From contig NZ_CP126260.1 in the NCBI RefSeq assembly GCF_003234365.2, forward strand, positions 868,001 through 932,000: a stretch of DNA of 64,000 nt, written 5' to 3'. The DNA is from Curtobacterium sp. MCJR17_020 (lineage in GTDB: Bacteria > Actinomycetota > Actinomycetes > Actinomycetales > Microbacteriaceae). Each line of letters opens with the position of its first letter. The first letter of the stretch is position 1. Positions 43,620 to 51,629 of this stretch are shown piece after piece. The notes under the pieces were generated by a model. It searched no databases. It saw nothing but the letters and a program-made list of their open reading frames with translations, and was not told the origin of the DNA. The position numbers and the translations under genes were made by a program.

Positions 43620-43636
43620 AGTCGGACCGCGGCCCG

Positions 43637-44815
43637 CTACTCGGTCGCCTCGGCCTCGGACAGCTCACGCCGCCCGCGGTACGCCCGCGCCCGCAGCGTG
43701 ACCACGATCGCCGACGCGACGATCGCGATGCCGGAGCCGACGAGCACGGCGAGCACGCCCTCGTCGAGGACCTCCTCGCTCCGGGCGAACGCGAGCTCGT
43801 TCATGAGCAGCGAGACCGTGAACCCGATCCCACCGAGCACCCCGACGGTGATGATCGAGAAGAACGACAACGATGACCGCCCCGGTGAGCGGAAGAGTCG
43901 TGTGGCGACGACGCCGAAGAGCGTGATGCCGATGACCTTGCCGACCGGCAGCGCGATGACGACCGCCCAGAACGTGGGGGAGAGCTCGCCGATGCCGACG
44001 GCGGGGATGACCACCGCGGCCGAGACGAACGCGAACACCGGCAGCACGATCGCGTTCGACCACGGCTCGACGTTCTCGTGCAGGGTGTGGCCCGGACGGC
44101 GGGGGAGCACGAGCCCGAGCGCGACGCCGGCGATCGTGGCGTGCACGCCGGAGTGGTGGACGAGCCACCAGGTGACGAGCCCGACCAGGACCATGGCCAC
44201 GATCAGGAGCGTCTGACCGCGGCGCCCGGGCCGGAGCATCCGACCGAGCACCCAGAACACCGCGAGCGCGACGACCGCACCGCCGAGGGCCAGGAAGTCG
44301 GTGTCGTGCGCGAACACGACGGCGATGATGATGATCGCGATGAGGTCGTCGAGCACCGCGAGTGCGAGCAGGAACACCCGGATGCCGCTCGGCAGCCCAC
44401 GACCGAACATCGCCAGGACACCGAGGGCGAACGCGATGTCGGTCGCCGTCGGGATCGGCCAGCCGTGCGTGTACGGGGTGCCCGCGGTGACGAGCAGGAA
44501 GATGCCCGCCGGGACGAGCACGCCGCCGACCGCCGCGATGGCCGGCACGATCGCGGTCTTCGGGTTCGACAACTCGCCGTCGACGAGTTCCTGCTTCAGC
44601 TCGATCGCCACGAGCAGGAAGAAGACCGCCAGCAGACCGTCACTGACCCAGTGCGCGATCGACAGGTCGAGGCCGACGGCGCCCAGGGGCGGATGCGCGT
44701 CGAGCAGAAGTTCGAGGCCGGGGCCGACGGGGGAGTTCGCGACGACCAGGCCGAGCACGGCGGCGGTCAGGAGCGCGATGGCGCTGAAGCGGGGGGAGCG
44801 GACGAGGGACGACAT
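43637..44815 (-). CDS. nhaA: Na+/H+ antiporter NhaA
   Basis: A 392-residue membrane antiporter with about 12 helices. Diagnostic are FFLLVAIELKQELVDGEL, the TATDIAFALGVLA motif and the ion-site pair in ALAVLDDLIAIIIIAVV. It uses the proton gradient to expel sodium at alkaline pH. ATG 44815 was chosen, as the long upstream frame overlaps mazG antisense. It is divergent from mazG (90 nt). Confidence 0.95.
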   Translation of the reverse strand: MSSLVRSPRFSAIALLTAAVLGLVVANSPVGPGLELLLDAHPPLGAVGLDLSIAHWVSDGLLAVFFLLVAIELKQELVDGELSNPKTAIVPAIAAVGGVLVPAGIFLLVTAGTPYTHGWPIPTATDIAFALGVLAMFGRGLPSGIRVFLLALAVLDDLIAIIIIAVVFAHDTDFLALGGAVVALAVFWVLGRMLRPGRRGQTLLIVAMVLVGLVTWWLVHHSGVHATIAGVALGLVLPRRPGHTLHENVEPWSNAIVLPVFAFVSAAVVIPAVGIGELSPTFWAVVIALPVGKVIGITLFGVVATRLFRSPGRSSLSFFSIITVGVLGGIGFTVSLLMNELAFARSEEVLDEGVLAVLVGSGIAIVASAIVVTLRARAYRGRRELSEAEATE

Positions 44816-44893
44816 GGATCTCCGTCTCGAGGGGTCGGGTGGTTGTCCGTCGACCAGACTTCCCGACACACCACGACCAGCATACGTGGGTGA

Positions 44894-44899
44894 GACGAT
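44894..44899 (+). promoter_or_regulatory. -10-like GACGAT for mazG leaderless start
   Basis: GACGAT ends 6 nt before the mazG ATG at 44906, with no SD. Confidence 0.3.
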
Positions 44900-44905
44900 G
44901 GCGCG

Positions 44906-45664
44906 ATGACCGCCGTACCGGACCTCGTGACCGTCGTCGACCGCCTGCTCGCCGAGGACGGAGGCTGCGTCTGGAACCGTGCGCAGACCCACGCCACGCT
45001 CGCGCGCTACGCGGTCGAGGAGTCCTACGAACTCGTCGACGCCATCGACGACGGCGACCCGGACGACGTCCGCGAGGAGCTCGGCGACGTCCTGTACCAG
45101 GTCGTCCTGCACGCCGGGATCGCCGAACGTGCGGGGGAGTTCACCCTCGAGGACGTCGCCGCCGGGGTCCGCGACAAGATGGTCCGTCGACACCCGCACG
45201 TGTTCGGCGACGAGACCGCGGACACCGTCGACGACGTGGTCCGGGTGTGGCGCGCGGCGAAGGCTGCGGAGAAGTCGGCCCGGACGAGCGCCCTCGACGG
45301 CGTCCCGCGCGCGATGCCGCCACTGGAGCGGGCCGTCAAGCTGCTGGAGCGCCTGGACGAGCACGGTGCGGCCGACGCGGCCGTCGCGTCGGTCCTGGCC
45401 GCCGCGCCCGTCGCGTCCGGCTCGGCTGCTGACCGGGAGGCCCGTGGCACGTCCGCCACGTCGGCTGCGGCACCCGGAGCGGGGACCGCTCGGGCATCGG
45501 TCGGGTCGCCGGCACCGGCCGACGGTGCGGGGGCGGTGGACCCGGCGTGGGGGATCGCGATGCTGGCAGCAGTCGCCGGAGCGGTGCGGGACGGGATCGA
45601 CCCGGTCGCGAGTCTCCGCACGGCGGTCGCTGCGCTCGAGGAAGCCGGCCGCGCGGCGGAGTGA
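44906..45664 (+). CDS. mazG: MazG family nucleoside triphosphate pyrophosphohydrolase
   Basis: A 252-residue MazG hydrolysing NTPs/dNTPs to monophosphates, a house-cleaning role. The metal site is EESYELVDAI (about residues 38-47) with EELGDVLYQVVLHA (about 57-70), and RRHPHVFGDE follows. A second, degenerate helical half lies at the end (AMLAAVAGAVRDG). Between them is an Ala/Gly/Ser-rich linker (about residues 172-212) whose DNA contains a copy of the GC hairpin repeat (45435-45460), encoding DREARGTSA. Start by -10-like hexamer spacing. Confidence 0.93.
   Translation: MTAVPDLVTVVDRLLAEDGGCVWNRAQTHATLARYAVEESYELVDAIDDGDPDDVREELGDVLYQVVLHAGIAERAGEFTLEDVAAGVRDKMVRRHPHVFGDETADTVDDVVRVWRAAKAAEKSARTSALDGVPRAMPPLERAVKLLERLDEHGAADAAVASVLAAAPVASGSAADREARGTSATSAAAPGAGTARASVGSPAPADGAGAVDPAWGIAMLAAVAGAVRDGIDPVASLRTAVAALEEAGRAAE
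45435..45460. repeat. copy of the GC hairpin repeat inside mazG
   Basis: GGGAGGCCCGTGGC (45435-45448) followed by GCCACG (45455-45460) matches the intergenic element at 12745, with its right arm truncated. It is in frame within the linker of mazG. Confidence 0.65.
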
Positions 45665-45667
45665 GTG

Positions 45668-45847
45668 CGCGGCAAACGAGAAGGGCGCCCTCCTAACCCG
45701 AAAAAGGAGGGCGCCCGTGAGCGGGTGGGCACACCCCCAGGGAGAGGTGTGCACGCAGAACCCGCTCGAGTCGCGGGACACACTGCAGCACGGTGCCCAC
45801 GCGATCGGTCCGGAGAGTGGATCAGGCACGCTCCGAACCGAGGTACT
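45668..45847 (-). ncRNA. candidate structured small RNA of about 175 nt, family unknown
   Basis: On the minus strand a promoter (45854-45882) is followed by three stem-loops and a terminator. Stem 1 pairs 45831-45839 with 45807-45815 (9 bp with one G-U on the minus strand; a C-A mismatch on the plus strand). Stem 2 pairs 45796-45801 with 45772-45777 (6 bp, again one G-U on the minus strand). Stem 3 has an outer helix 45760-45767/45719-45726 and an inner helix 45746-45752/45729-45735 with a 10-nt loop UCUCCCUGGG. The G-U pairs favour the minus strand. No ORF of note. Not recognised as 6S, 6C, SRP RNA, tmRNA or RNase P. Confidence 0.6.
45683..45716 (-). terminator. strong intrinsic terminator of the small RNA (and end of mazG)
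   Basis: GGGCGCCCTCCT (45683-45694) and AGGAGGGCGCCC (45705-45716) form a perfect 12-bp stem with a 10-nt loop. On the minus strand the stem is followed by CTTCTCGTTTG, a U-rich tail; on the plus strand no U-run follows. It may serve mazG as well. Confidence 0.8.
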
Positions 45848-45853
45848 GAATGC

Positions 45854-45882
45854 AGTATGCCAGTAGGACGCATGCCGCGCAA
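45854..45882 (-). promoter_or_regulatory. promoter of the candidate small RNA
   Basis: Minus strand: -35 TTGCGC (45882-45877), 17-nt spacer, -10 CATACT (45859-45854). Transcription would start near 45847. The stretch TACTG-CATT-CAGTA at the start point is a small dyad. Confidence 0.55.
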
Positions 45883-45901
45883 CTCGTCGATGCGCATCTG
45901 C

Positions 45902-45907
45902 CAGACT
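45902..45907 (+). promoter_or_regulatory. -10-like CAGACT for hisS leaderless start
   Basis: CAGACT ends 7 nt before the hisS ATG at 45915, with no SD. Confidence 0.35.
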
Positions 45908-45914
45908 TGACGCC

Positions 45915-47159
45915 ATGGCGACGACCGTGACGGCACCCCGTGGCATGCGCGACTTCCTCCCGGCGGACAAGGCCCGACGCGAGCACGTGCTCGGTGTCGT
46001 CCGCGACGTCTACTCCCGGCACGGGTTCGACGAGATCGAGACGCCCGTGGTCGAGGACGCTGCACGGCTGCACTCCGGGCTCGGCGGTGACAACGAGAAG
46101 CTGGCGTTCGCGGTCATGAAGCGCGGGCTCAGCACCGAGGACCTGCAGTCGGCCCAGGCGCCGCTCGACCTCGCCGACCTCGGGCTCCGGTTCGACCTGA
46201 CCGTGCCGCTCGCCCGCTTCTACGCCTCGCACCGCGCCGAGCTGCCCTCGGTGTTCCGATCGGTGCAGATCGCGCCGGTCTGGCGCGCCGAGCGTCCGCA
46301 GAAGGGGCGCTACCGCCAGTTCGTGCAGTGCGACATCGACATACTGGGGGAGCCCGGGCAGCTGGCCGAGATCGAGCTCATCCGCGCCACGACCGCAGCG
46401 CTCGACGCGCTCGGGGTGACCGGCACCACGATCCGCATCAACGACCGGCGGATCCTGCTGACCTTGCTGGCGTCGTGGGGCATCGCGGACCCGGCCGCCG
46501 CCGACCGCGCGCTCATCACGATCGACAAGCTCGACAAGATCGGCCCCGAGGGCGTCGCCGCTGAGCTCCGCAGCACCGTCGGACAGGAGCTGCCGGGGCT
46601 CGAGGACACCATCCGTTCGCTCGAGTCCGCGAACTGGACCACGGTCGAGGGAGCTGCGTGGCTCGACGCCGACGCGTTCGCCGACCTGCTGCGTCTGCGG
46701 GAAGCGCTGCCCGGTGTCGACCTGCGCTTCGACCCGACGCTCGTGCGCGGCATGGGCTACTACACCGGCACGATCTTCGAGGTCGCGCACCCCGACTTCG
46801 GCTACAGCCTGGGCGGCGGCGGTCGGTACGACGGCATGATCGGTCGGTTCCTCGGGCAGGACGTGCCCGCGGTCGGCTTCTCGCTGGGCTTCGAGCGCCT
46901 GGTCGACCTCGTGACACTCCCGGAGTCCGCCGAGTCGGACGCCGTGGTGCTCGTCTACGACAAGGATGTCGACCCGGTCCGGCTCGCGGCCCTCAAGACC
47001 GAGGCGCTCGGATCGCACCGGCGTGTGCGGCTCGAACGGCGCACCAAGAACACGAAGAACCTGCTCGCCGGTCTGGCCGCGCAGGGGTTCTCCGCCTTCG
47101 CGACCGTCGGCGCCGACACGAGGTCGCTCGAGGGTGTGGAGTTCCGCCCGCTCGACTGA
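45915..47159 (+). CDS. hisS: histidyl-tRNA synthetase (HisRS-type)
   Basis: A 414-residue class II synthetase charging tRNA-His. Motif 1 begins the protein (PRGMRDFLPADKARREHVLG), motif 2 is APVWRAERPQKGRYRQFVQCDID, the HisA signature GMGYYTGTIFEV is at about residue 280, and motif 3 is GFSLGFERL. The C-terminal anticodon-binding domain is complete. The length and this motif set fit a true HisRS rather than the short HisZ regulator. Confidence 0.92.
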   Translation: MATTVTAPRGMRDFLPADKARREHVLGVVRDVYSRHGFDEIETPVVEDAARLHSGLGGDNEKLAFAVMKRGLSTEDLQSAQAPLDLADLGLRFDLTVPLARFYASHRAELPSVFRSVQIAPVWRAERPQKGRYRQFVQCDIDILGEPGQLAEIELIRATTAALDALGVTGTTIRINDRRILLTLLASWGIADPAAADRALITIDKLDKIGPEGVAAELRSTVGQELPGLEDTIRSLESANWTTVEGAAWLDADAFADLLRLREALPGVDLRFDPTLVRGMGYYTGTIFEVAHPDFGYSLGGGGRYDGMIGRFLGQDVPAVGFSLGFERLVDLVTLPESAESDAVVLVYDKDVDPVRLAALKTEALGSHRRVRLERRTKNTKNLLAGLAAQGFSAFATVGADTRSLEGVEFRPLD

Positions 47160-47208
47160 GTTGTCCACACCGGGCGTCACGGTCGACGTCGTGTTCACCT
47201 CGGCTCGC

Positions 47209-47214
47209 TAGGAT
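47209..47214 (+). promoter_or_regulatory. -10 TAGGAT of eno
   Basis: TAGGAT lies 41 nt upstream of the eno GTG at 47256, which has its own SD TAGGGAG; so eno is a leadered transcript. Confidence 0.45.
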
Positions 47215-47255
47215 CGGTCCCGCAAACACCACAACCAATGTGTAGGGAGTACCCC

Positions 47256-48539
47256 GTGGCCCTGATCGATGCCGTAGGCGCACGCGAAGTCCTCGATTCC
47301 CGAGGCAACCCGACGGTCGAGGTCGAGGTCCTCCTCGACGACGGCGTCGTGTCCCGCGCGCTCGTCCCCTCCGGTGCCTCCACCGGCGCGTTCGAGGCGT
47401 ACGAACTCCGCGACGGCGATGCCTCGCGCTACGGCGGCAAGGGCGTGCTGAAGGCCGTCGACGCCGTCCTCGACGAGATCGGCCCGGCGCTCGAGGGCTT
47501 CGACGCCACGGACCAGCGCCTCGTCGACGCCGCGCTCATCGAGCTCGACGGAACCGAGAACAAGTCCCGCCTCGGCGCGAACTCGATCCTCGGTGCCTCG
47601 CTCGCCGTGGCCCGTGCCGCTGCCGACTCGGCCGACCTGCCGCTGTTCCGCTACCTCGGCGGCCCGAACGCGCACACGCTGCCCGTTCCGCTGATGAACG
47701 TCGTCAACGGCGGTGCCCACGCGGACACCAACGTCGACATCCAGGAGTTCTTCCTCGTGCCCTACGGCGCCGAGTCGTTCTCCGAGGCGCTCCGTTGGGG
47801 CGTCGAGACCTACCACGCCCTCAAGGGCGAGCTGAAGAAGCAGGGCCTCGCGACCGGCCTCGGCGACGAGGGCGGCTTCGCTCCGGAGCTCGCGTCCAAC
47901 CGTGCGGCGCTCGACTTCCTGCTGACCGCGATCGAGAAGGCCGGCTACACCCCGGGCAAGGACATCGCCGTCGGCCTCGACGTTGCATCGACCGAGTTCT
48001 TCCACGACGGCAAGTACTCGTTCGAGGGCAAGCAGCTCTCGAGCCAGGAGTTCACCGCGTACTTCGCCGACCTCGTCGCGAACTACCCGCTCGTCACCAT
48101 CGAGGACCCGCTGGCCGAGGACGACTGGGAAGGCTGGTCGCACCTGACCGCCGAGCTCGGCGACAAGGTCCAGATCGTCGGCGACGACCTGTTCGTCACC
48201 AACCCGAAGCGTCTGCAGCGGGGCATCGACGAGAAGGCCGCGAACTCGATCCTGGTGAAGGTCAACCAGATCGGCACGCTCACCGAGACCCTCGACGCGG
48301 TCTCGCTCGCGCACCGTCACGGCCTCACCTCGATCCTGTCGCACCGCTCCGGCGAGACCGAGGACACCACGATCGCGGACATCGCGGTCGCGGTCGACGG
48401 TGGTCAGATCAAGACCGGCGCACCGGCCCGCTCGGACCGCGTCGCGAAGTACAACCAGCTGCTCCGCATCGAGGAAGAGCTCGGCGACGCCGCGGTGTAC
48501 GCCGGTCGCTCGGCCTTCCCGCGCGCCGCTGCCCTGTAA
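47256..48539 (+). CDS. eno: enolase
   Basis: A 427-residue enolase converting 2-phosphoglycerate to phosphoenolpyruvate. Hallmarks: AREVLDSRGNPTVEVEV, the loop SGASTGAFEA, catalytic GDEGGFAPEL (about 205), metal ligands in EDPLAEDDW and GDDLFVTN, and the signature ILVKVNQIGTLTETL and SHRSGETED. GTG 47256 follows TAGGGAG; the frame runs six codons farther upstream but lacks homology. A perfect 15-bp hairpin terminator follows. Confidence 0.98.
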   Translation: MALIDAVGAREVLDSRGNPTVEVEVLLDDGVVSRALVPSGASTGAFEAYELRDGDASRYGGKGVLKAVDAVLDEIGPALEGFDATDQRLVDAALIELDGTENKSRLGANSILGASLAVARAAADSADLPLFRYLGGPNAHTLPVPLMNVVNGGAHADTNVDIQEFFLVPYGAESFSEALRWGVETYHALKGELKKQGLATGLGDEGGFAPELASNRAALDFLLTAIEKAGYTPGKDIAVGLDVASTEFFHDGKYSFEGKQLSSQEFTAYFADLVANYPLVTIEDPLAEDDWEGWSHLTAELGDKVQIVGDDLFVTNPKRLQRGIDEKAANSILVKVNQIGTLTETLDAVSLAHRHGLTSILSHRSGETEDTTIADIAVAVDGGQIKTGAPARSDRVAKYNQLLRIEEELGDAAVYAGRSAFPRAAAL

Positions 48540-48568
48540 CCACCCGGGCCAGCAGTACCGGCACCACC

Positions 48569-48602
48569 GAGACGCCGTCCTCTCCCGAGAGGACGGCGTC
48601 TC
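48569..48602 (+). terminator. eno terminator, 15-bp perfect stem
   Basis: GAGACGCCGTCCTCT (48569-48583) pairs perfectly with AGAGGACGGCGTCTC (48588-48602), 4-nt loop CCCG, followed by GTCGTGTG. Confidence 0.88.
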
Positions 48603-48667
48603 GTCGTGTGCGGACCTCGATCGCGTCCCTCCGTGCCGGGGTCAGTACCTGCCGCGCGCGCTGCGTC

Positions 48668-48754
48668 GAGTGGTCACGAGTCGTCGGCTGGCCCGGGCTT
48701 GGCCGACAGGACGTGACCGCCGGACGCACGCCGGGCGGTGTGTCGTGACCACTC
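48668..48754. repeat. inverted repeat element, 12-bp arms 63 nt apart
   Basis: GAGTGGTCACGA (48668-48679) and TCGTGACCACTC (48743-48754) are perfect complements. The interior also has GC-rich local palindromes. The size (87 nt) suits a small dispersed element; no coding content. Confidence 0.55.
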
Positions 48755-48877
48755 CCGGCGCGGGCCGGACGGTGCGGACCGGAGCCGTGCCTCCCGGCAG
48801 CATCGATCGGACGACGCGAGTCGCTGAGAGGCCACCGAACGGCCGCGTGCCGGGAGCTCCCAGCGCGTCGGTCGGGT

Positions 48878-48883
48878 TATCGT
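48878..48883 (+). promoter_or_regulatory. -10-like TATCGT for a leaderless start
   Basis: TATCGT ends 6 nt before the GTG at 48890, with no SD. Confidence 0.35.
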
Positions 48884-48889
48884 CGGGAC

Positions 48890-49423
48890 GTGCCCAGCCA
48901 GAAGCCCCGCGTCCGCCGCGTCCCCGTGGCGATGCCCGACGGCAGCACGTCGGCGCAGCCGTGGTACCGCTCGATCCACTTCTCCGGGTTCAGCCTGCTG
49001 ATGCTCGCGATCATCGTGCTCTTCGTCGTGGTGCTCGCCCCGTCGCTCCGCACGCTCATCCAGCAGCAGGAACAGATCGCCCAGCAGCAGCGTGAGGTCG
49101 CGAGCCAGAAGGCCGACGTCACGCAGAAGAAGAAGGACGTCGCCCGCTGGGACGACCCCGCCTACATCGAGGCGCAGGCGCGCGATCGCCTGCTCTACGT
49201 GTACCCGGGCGAGGAGAGCTACCTCGTGATGGGGGCCGAGGACCGGAAGGCCGAGACCACGCCGACGACGGACTCCGGCACGCCCGTCAGCACGAAGGTC
49301 CAGACGCCGAAGGTGGACTGGGTGCAGGCGATGCTCTCCTCCGTGCTGCAGTCGGGGCTCACCGACGAGACCGCCGCGGACCTCGTGGCCCCGGACGTCT
49401 CGGGGACCGGCGAGAGCAAGTAG
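48890..49423 (+). CDS. FtsB/DivIC family septum formation initiator
   Basis: A 177-residue bitopic membrane protein. One membrane helix (FSLLMLAIIVLFVVVLAPSL, about residues 33-52) is followed by a coiled coil (TLIQQQEQIAQQQREVASQK) and the DivIC motif RWDDPAYIEAQARDRLLYVYPGE (about 85-108), then a Thr/Ser-rich tail of 70 residues. DivIC/FtsB with FtsL and FtsQ activates septal wall synthesis. Position after eno is conserved in actinobacteria. GTG start by the -10 spacing rule. Confidence 0.88.
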   Translation: MPSQKPRVRRVPVAMPDGSTSAQPWYRSIHFSGFSLLMLAIIVLFVVVLAPSLRTLIQQQEQIAQQQREVASQKADVTQKKKDVARWDDPAYIEAQARDRLLYVYPGEESYLVMGAEDRKAETTPTTDSGTPVSTKVQTPKVDWVQAMLSSVLQSGLTDETAADLVAPDVSGTGESK

Positions 49424-49490
49424 CTCCGTGCCGGACCCGTCCGGCACGACGGTGCGCGGGGTACCGGGTCTCCGGTAGGCTCACGTTCCC

Positions 49491-50039
49491 GTGACGACCC
49501 CTCCCTTCGACCCGCCCTCCGACCGCGACGTCCAGGTCGTGTCGGCGCAGCTCGGCCGACCGGCACGCGACGTCATCGGGATCGCGGCACGGTGCGTCTG
49601 TGGCAACCCCACGGTCGTCTCCACGAAGCCCCGACTGTCGAACGGCACCCCGTTCCCGACGTTCTACTACCTGTGCCACCCCGCGGCCACCGCCGCGGTC
49701 AGCACCCTCGAGGCCAACCAGGTGATGCCGGAGCTGGCAGCACTGCTCGAGGACGACACCACCGCGGCCGCGTACCTCGCGGCCCACGAGTCCTACCTGG
49801 CCGATCGCGAGTCGATCGAGCACGTCGACGAGATCGTCGGCATCAGCGCCGGTGGCATGCCCACCCGTGTGAAGTGCCTGCACGCCCTCGTCGGTCACGC
49901 CCTCGCCGCCGGACCCGGCGTCAACCCCATCGGTGACCTCGCGCTCGAGCGCGCGGACTGGTCGCCCTCCCGGTGTGAGTGCCGGGCGTATGATGACGGT
50001 GCAGACGCTGGAGTCGGGGCGGGTGGCGGCGAAGTCTGA
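49491..50039 (+). CDS. DUF501 domain protein
   Basis: A 182-residue protein of the DUF501 family: VVSAQLGRPARDVIGIAARCVCGNPTVV at the start, FPTFYYLCHPAATAAVSTLEA in the middle and TRVKCLHALVGHALAAGPGVNPIGD near the end, with several conserved Cys/His (CVCG, LCHP, KCLH). Function unknown; the family is near-universal in actinobacteria next to eno and the FtsB-like gene, often before ppx. Here a NADH dehydrogenase follows instead. GTG 49491 lies 9 nt after a TAGGCT hexamer. Confidence 0.88.
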   Translation: MTTPPFDPPSDRDVQVVSAQLGRPARDVIGIAARCVCGNPTVVSTKPRLSNGTPFPTFYYLCHPAATAAVSTLEANQVMPELAALLEDDTTAAAYLAAHESYLADRESIEHVDEIVGISAGGMPTRVKCLHALVGHALAAGPGVNPIGDLALERADWSPSRCECRAYDDGADAGVGAGGGEV

Positions 50040-50077
50040 CTCGACTCCGAAACCCCCATCCAAGGAGATCATCCCCC

Positions 50078-51553
50078 GTGCCCAAGATCCTCGTCGTCGG
50101 CGGCGGTTACGCCGGTTTCTACACCGCATGGAAGCTCGAGAAGCACCTTCGCCAGGGCGAAGCCGAGGTCGTCATGGTGGACCCGCTGCCGTACATGACG
50201 TACCAGCCGTTCCTGCCCGAGGTCGCCGCCGGTTCGATCGAGCCGCGCCACGCGGTCGTCTCGCACCGCCGCCACCTCAAGAACACCCGCGTCGTCACCG
50301 CGAAGGTCACCGAGGTCGACCACGCGACGAAGACCGCCACGATCACCCCGACCGAGGGCGAGGCGTGGGAGGAGTCCTACGACCAGATCGTCATGACCGC
50401 CGGCGCGGTGTCCCGCACGTTCCCGATCCCGGGTGTCGCGGACGAGGCCATCGGCCTCAAGACGATCGAGGAAGCCGCGGCGATCCGCGACAAGATCCTC
50501 ACGAACTTCCACAAGGCGGCGAACCTGCCGGCCGGTCCCGAGCGCGACCGCCTGCTGACCGTCGTCGTGGTCGGTGGTGGCTTCGCCGGCATCGAGGTCT
50601 TCGCCGAGCTCCGCTCCTTCGTCACCGACCTGCTGAAGAGCTACCCGCAGCTCTCCTTCGACGAGACGCGCTTCCACCTGGTCGAGGCGATGGGCCGCAT
50701 CATGCCCGAGGTCTCGCTCGAGACCTCGCACTGGGTGCTCAAGAACCTCGCGCAGCGCGGTGCGAACGTGCACCTCGAGACCCAGCTGGCCTCGGCTGTC
50801 GGTGGCGTCTGCGAGCTCAAGACGAGCGACGGCGCGATCGAGAAGATCGAGTCCGACCTCATCATCTGGACCGCCGGTGTCATGGCGAACCCGATGGTCA
50901 AGGGGACCGACTTCCCGCTCGAGCAGCGCGGTCGCATCCGCGTGCAGCCCGACCTGCGTGTCGTCGACGACAACGGTGTGATCGCGGACGCGTGGGCCTG
51001 TGGCGACGTCGCAGCCGTGCCGGACCTCACCGGTGGGGGCGTCGGCGGCTTCTGCGTGCCGAACGCCCAGCACGCCGTCCGTCAGGCGAAGCAGCTCGCG
51101 AAGAACCTGGTCGCGACCATCCGTGGCGAGGCCACGACCGACTACAAGCACGAGAACCTCGGCGCCGTCGCGGGCCTCGGTCTCGGCATCGGCGTGTTCC
51201 AGTCCGGCAAGTTCGCCATGAAGGGCTTCCTGGCGTGGGGCGCGCACCGCGGCTACCACGGCATGGCCATGCCGTCGTGGGAGCGCAAGTGGCGTGTCAT
51301 CGGCGACTGGGTCGGCGGCTTCTTCCTGGGCCGCGACATCGCGTCGCTCGACGACCGTGAGACCCCGCGCGCTGCGTTCGAGGCCTTCGCGTCCCGTCCG
51401 AAGCCTGCGGCCGAGGCCCCGGCCGCTCCGGCCGCCGCTCCGGCTCCGGAAGAGGGCAAGCCCGCTGGTGCCGCTGGCCCGGCGTACGGCGAGCCCGCCA
51501 AGGACGTCTCGAACGAGGCCGAGCCCGTGAAGGCCCCGGCCGACGCCAAGTAG
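50078..51553 (+). CDS. ndh: type II NADH dehydrogenase (NAD(P)/FAD-dependent oxidoreductase)
   Basis: A 491-residue flavoprotein passing electrons from NADH to quinone without pumping protons. FAD motif ILVVGGGYAGFYTAWKLE at the N-terminus, NAD motif VVVVGGGFAGIEVFAEL near residue 165, and the second FAD motif ADAWACGDVAAVPD near 305. A membrane-associating C-terminal part (WGAHRGYHGMAMPSWERKWR) is followed by a Pro/Ala/Glu-rich tail of about 60 residues. GTG 50078 has AAGGAG 10 nt upstream. A UUCG-looped terminator follows. Confidence 0.9.
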   Translation: MPKILVVGGGYAGFYTAWKLEKHLRQGEAEVVMVDPLPYMTYQPFLPEVAAGSIEPRHAVVSHRRHLKNTRVVTAKVTEVDHATKTATITPTEGEAWEESYDQIVMTAGAVSRTFPIPGVADEAIGLKTIEEAAAIRDKILTNFHKAANLPAGPERDRLLTVVVVGGGFAGIEVFAELRSFVTDLLKSYPQLSFDETRFHLVEAMGRIMPEVSLETSHWVLKNLAQRGANVHLETQLASAVGGVCELKTSDGAIEKIESDLIIWTAGVMANPMVKGTDFPLEQRGRIRVQPDLRVVDDNGVIADAWACGDVAAVPDLTGGGVGGFCVPNAQHAVRQAKQLAKNLVATIRGEATTDYKHENLGAVAGLGLGIGVFQSGKFAMKGFLAWGAHRGYHGMAMPSWERKWRVIGDWVGGFFLGRDIASLDDRETPRAAFEAFASRPKPAAEAPAAPAAAPAPEEGKPAGAAGPAYGEPAKDVSNEAEPVKAPADAK

Positions 51554-51568
51554 TCCCAGCAGCAGTCC

Positions 51569-51606
51569 GCGAGAGGCGGTCACCCTTCGGGGTGGCCGCC
51601 TCTCGC
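51569..51606 (+). terminator. terminator with UUCG tetraloop after ndh
   Basis: A 17-bp stem (51569-51585 with 51590-51606; one G-U) closes a TTCG loop, the extra-stable cUUCGg type. It separates ndh from the tRNA. Confidence 0.88.
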
Positions 51607-51613
51607 GCATCGG

Positions 51614-51619
51614 TAGGCT
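51614..51619 (+). promoter_or_regulatory. -10 TAGGCT of the tRNA gene
   Basis: TAGGCT lies 10 nt before the 5' end of the tRNA at 51630. Confidence 0.45.
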
Positions 51620-51629
51620 GTTGCGGCCC

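Larger units (their letters stand above)
48540..48889. other. 350-nt intergenic region after eno
   Basis: It holds the eno terminator (48569-48602), a long inverted repeat (48668-48679 with 48743-48754) and a -10-like hexamer TATCGT (48878-48883) for the FtsB-like gene. No convincing gene was seen. Confidence 0.6.

Noticed and set aside
45719..45767. SRP RNA, 6S or 6C RNA on the plus strand
   Set aside because: No SRP domain IV motif or 6C C-rich double loops, and no 5'/3' end pairing as in 6S. G-U pairs and the terminator U-run favour the minus strand.
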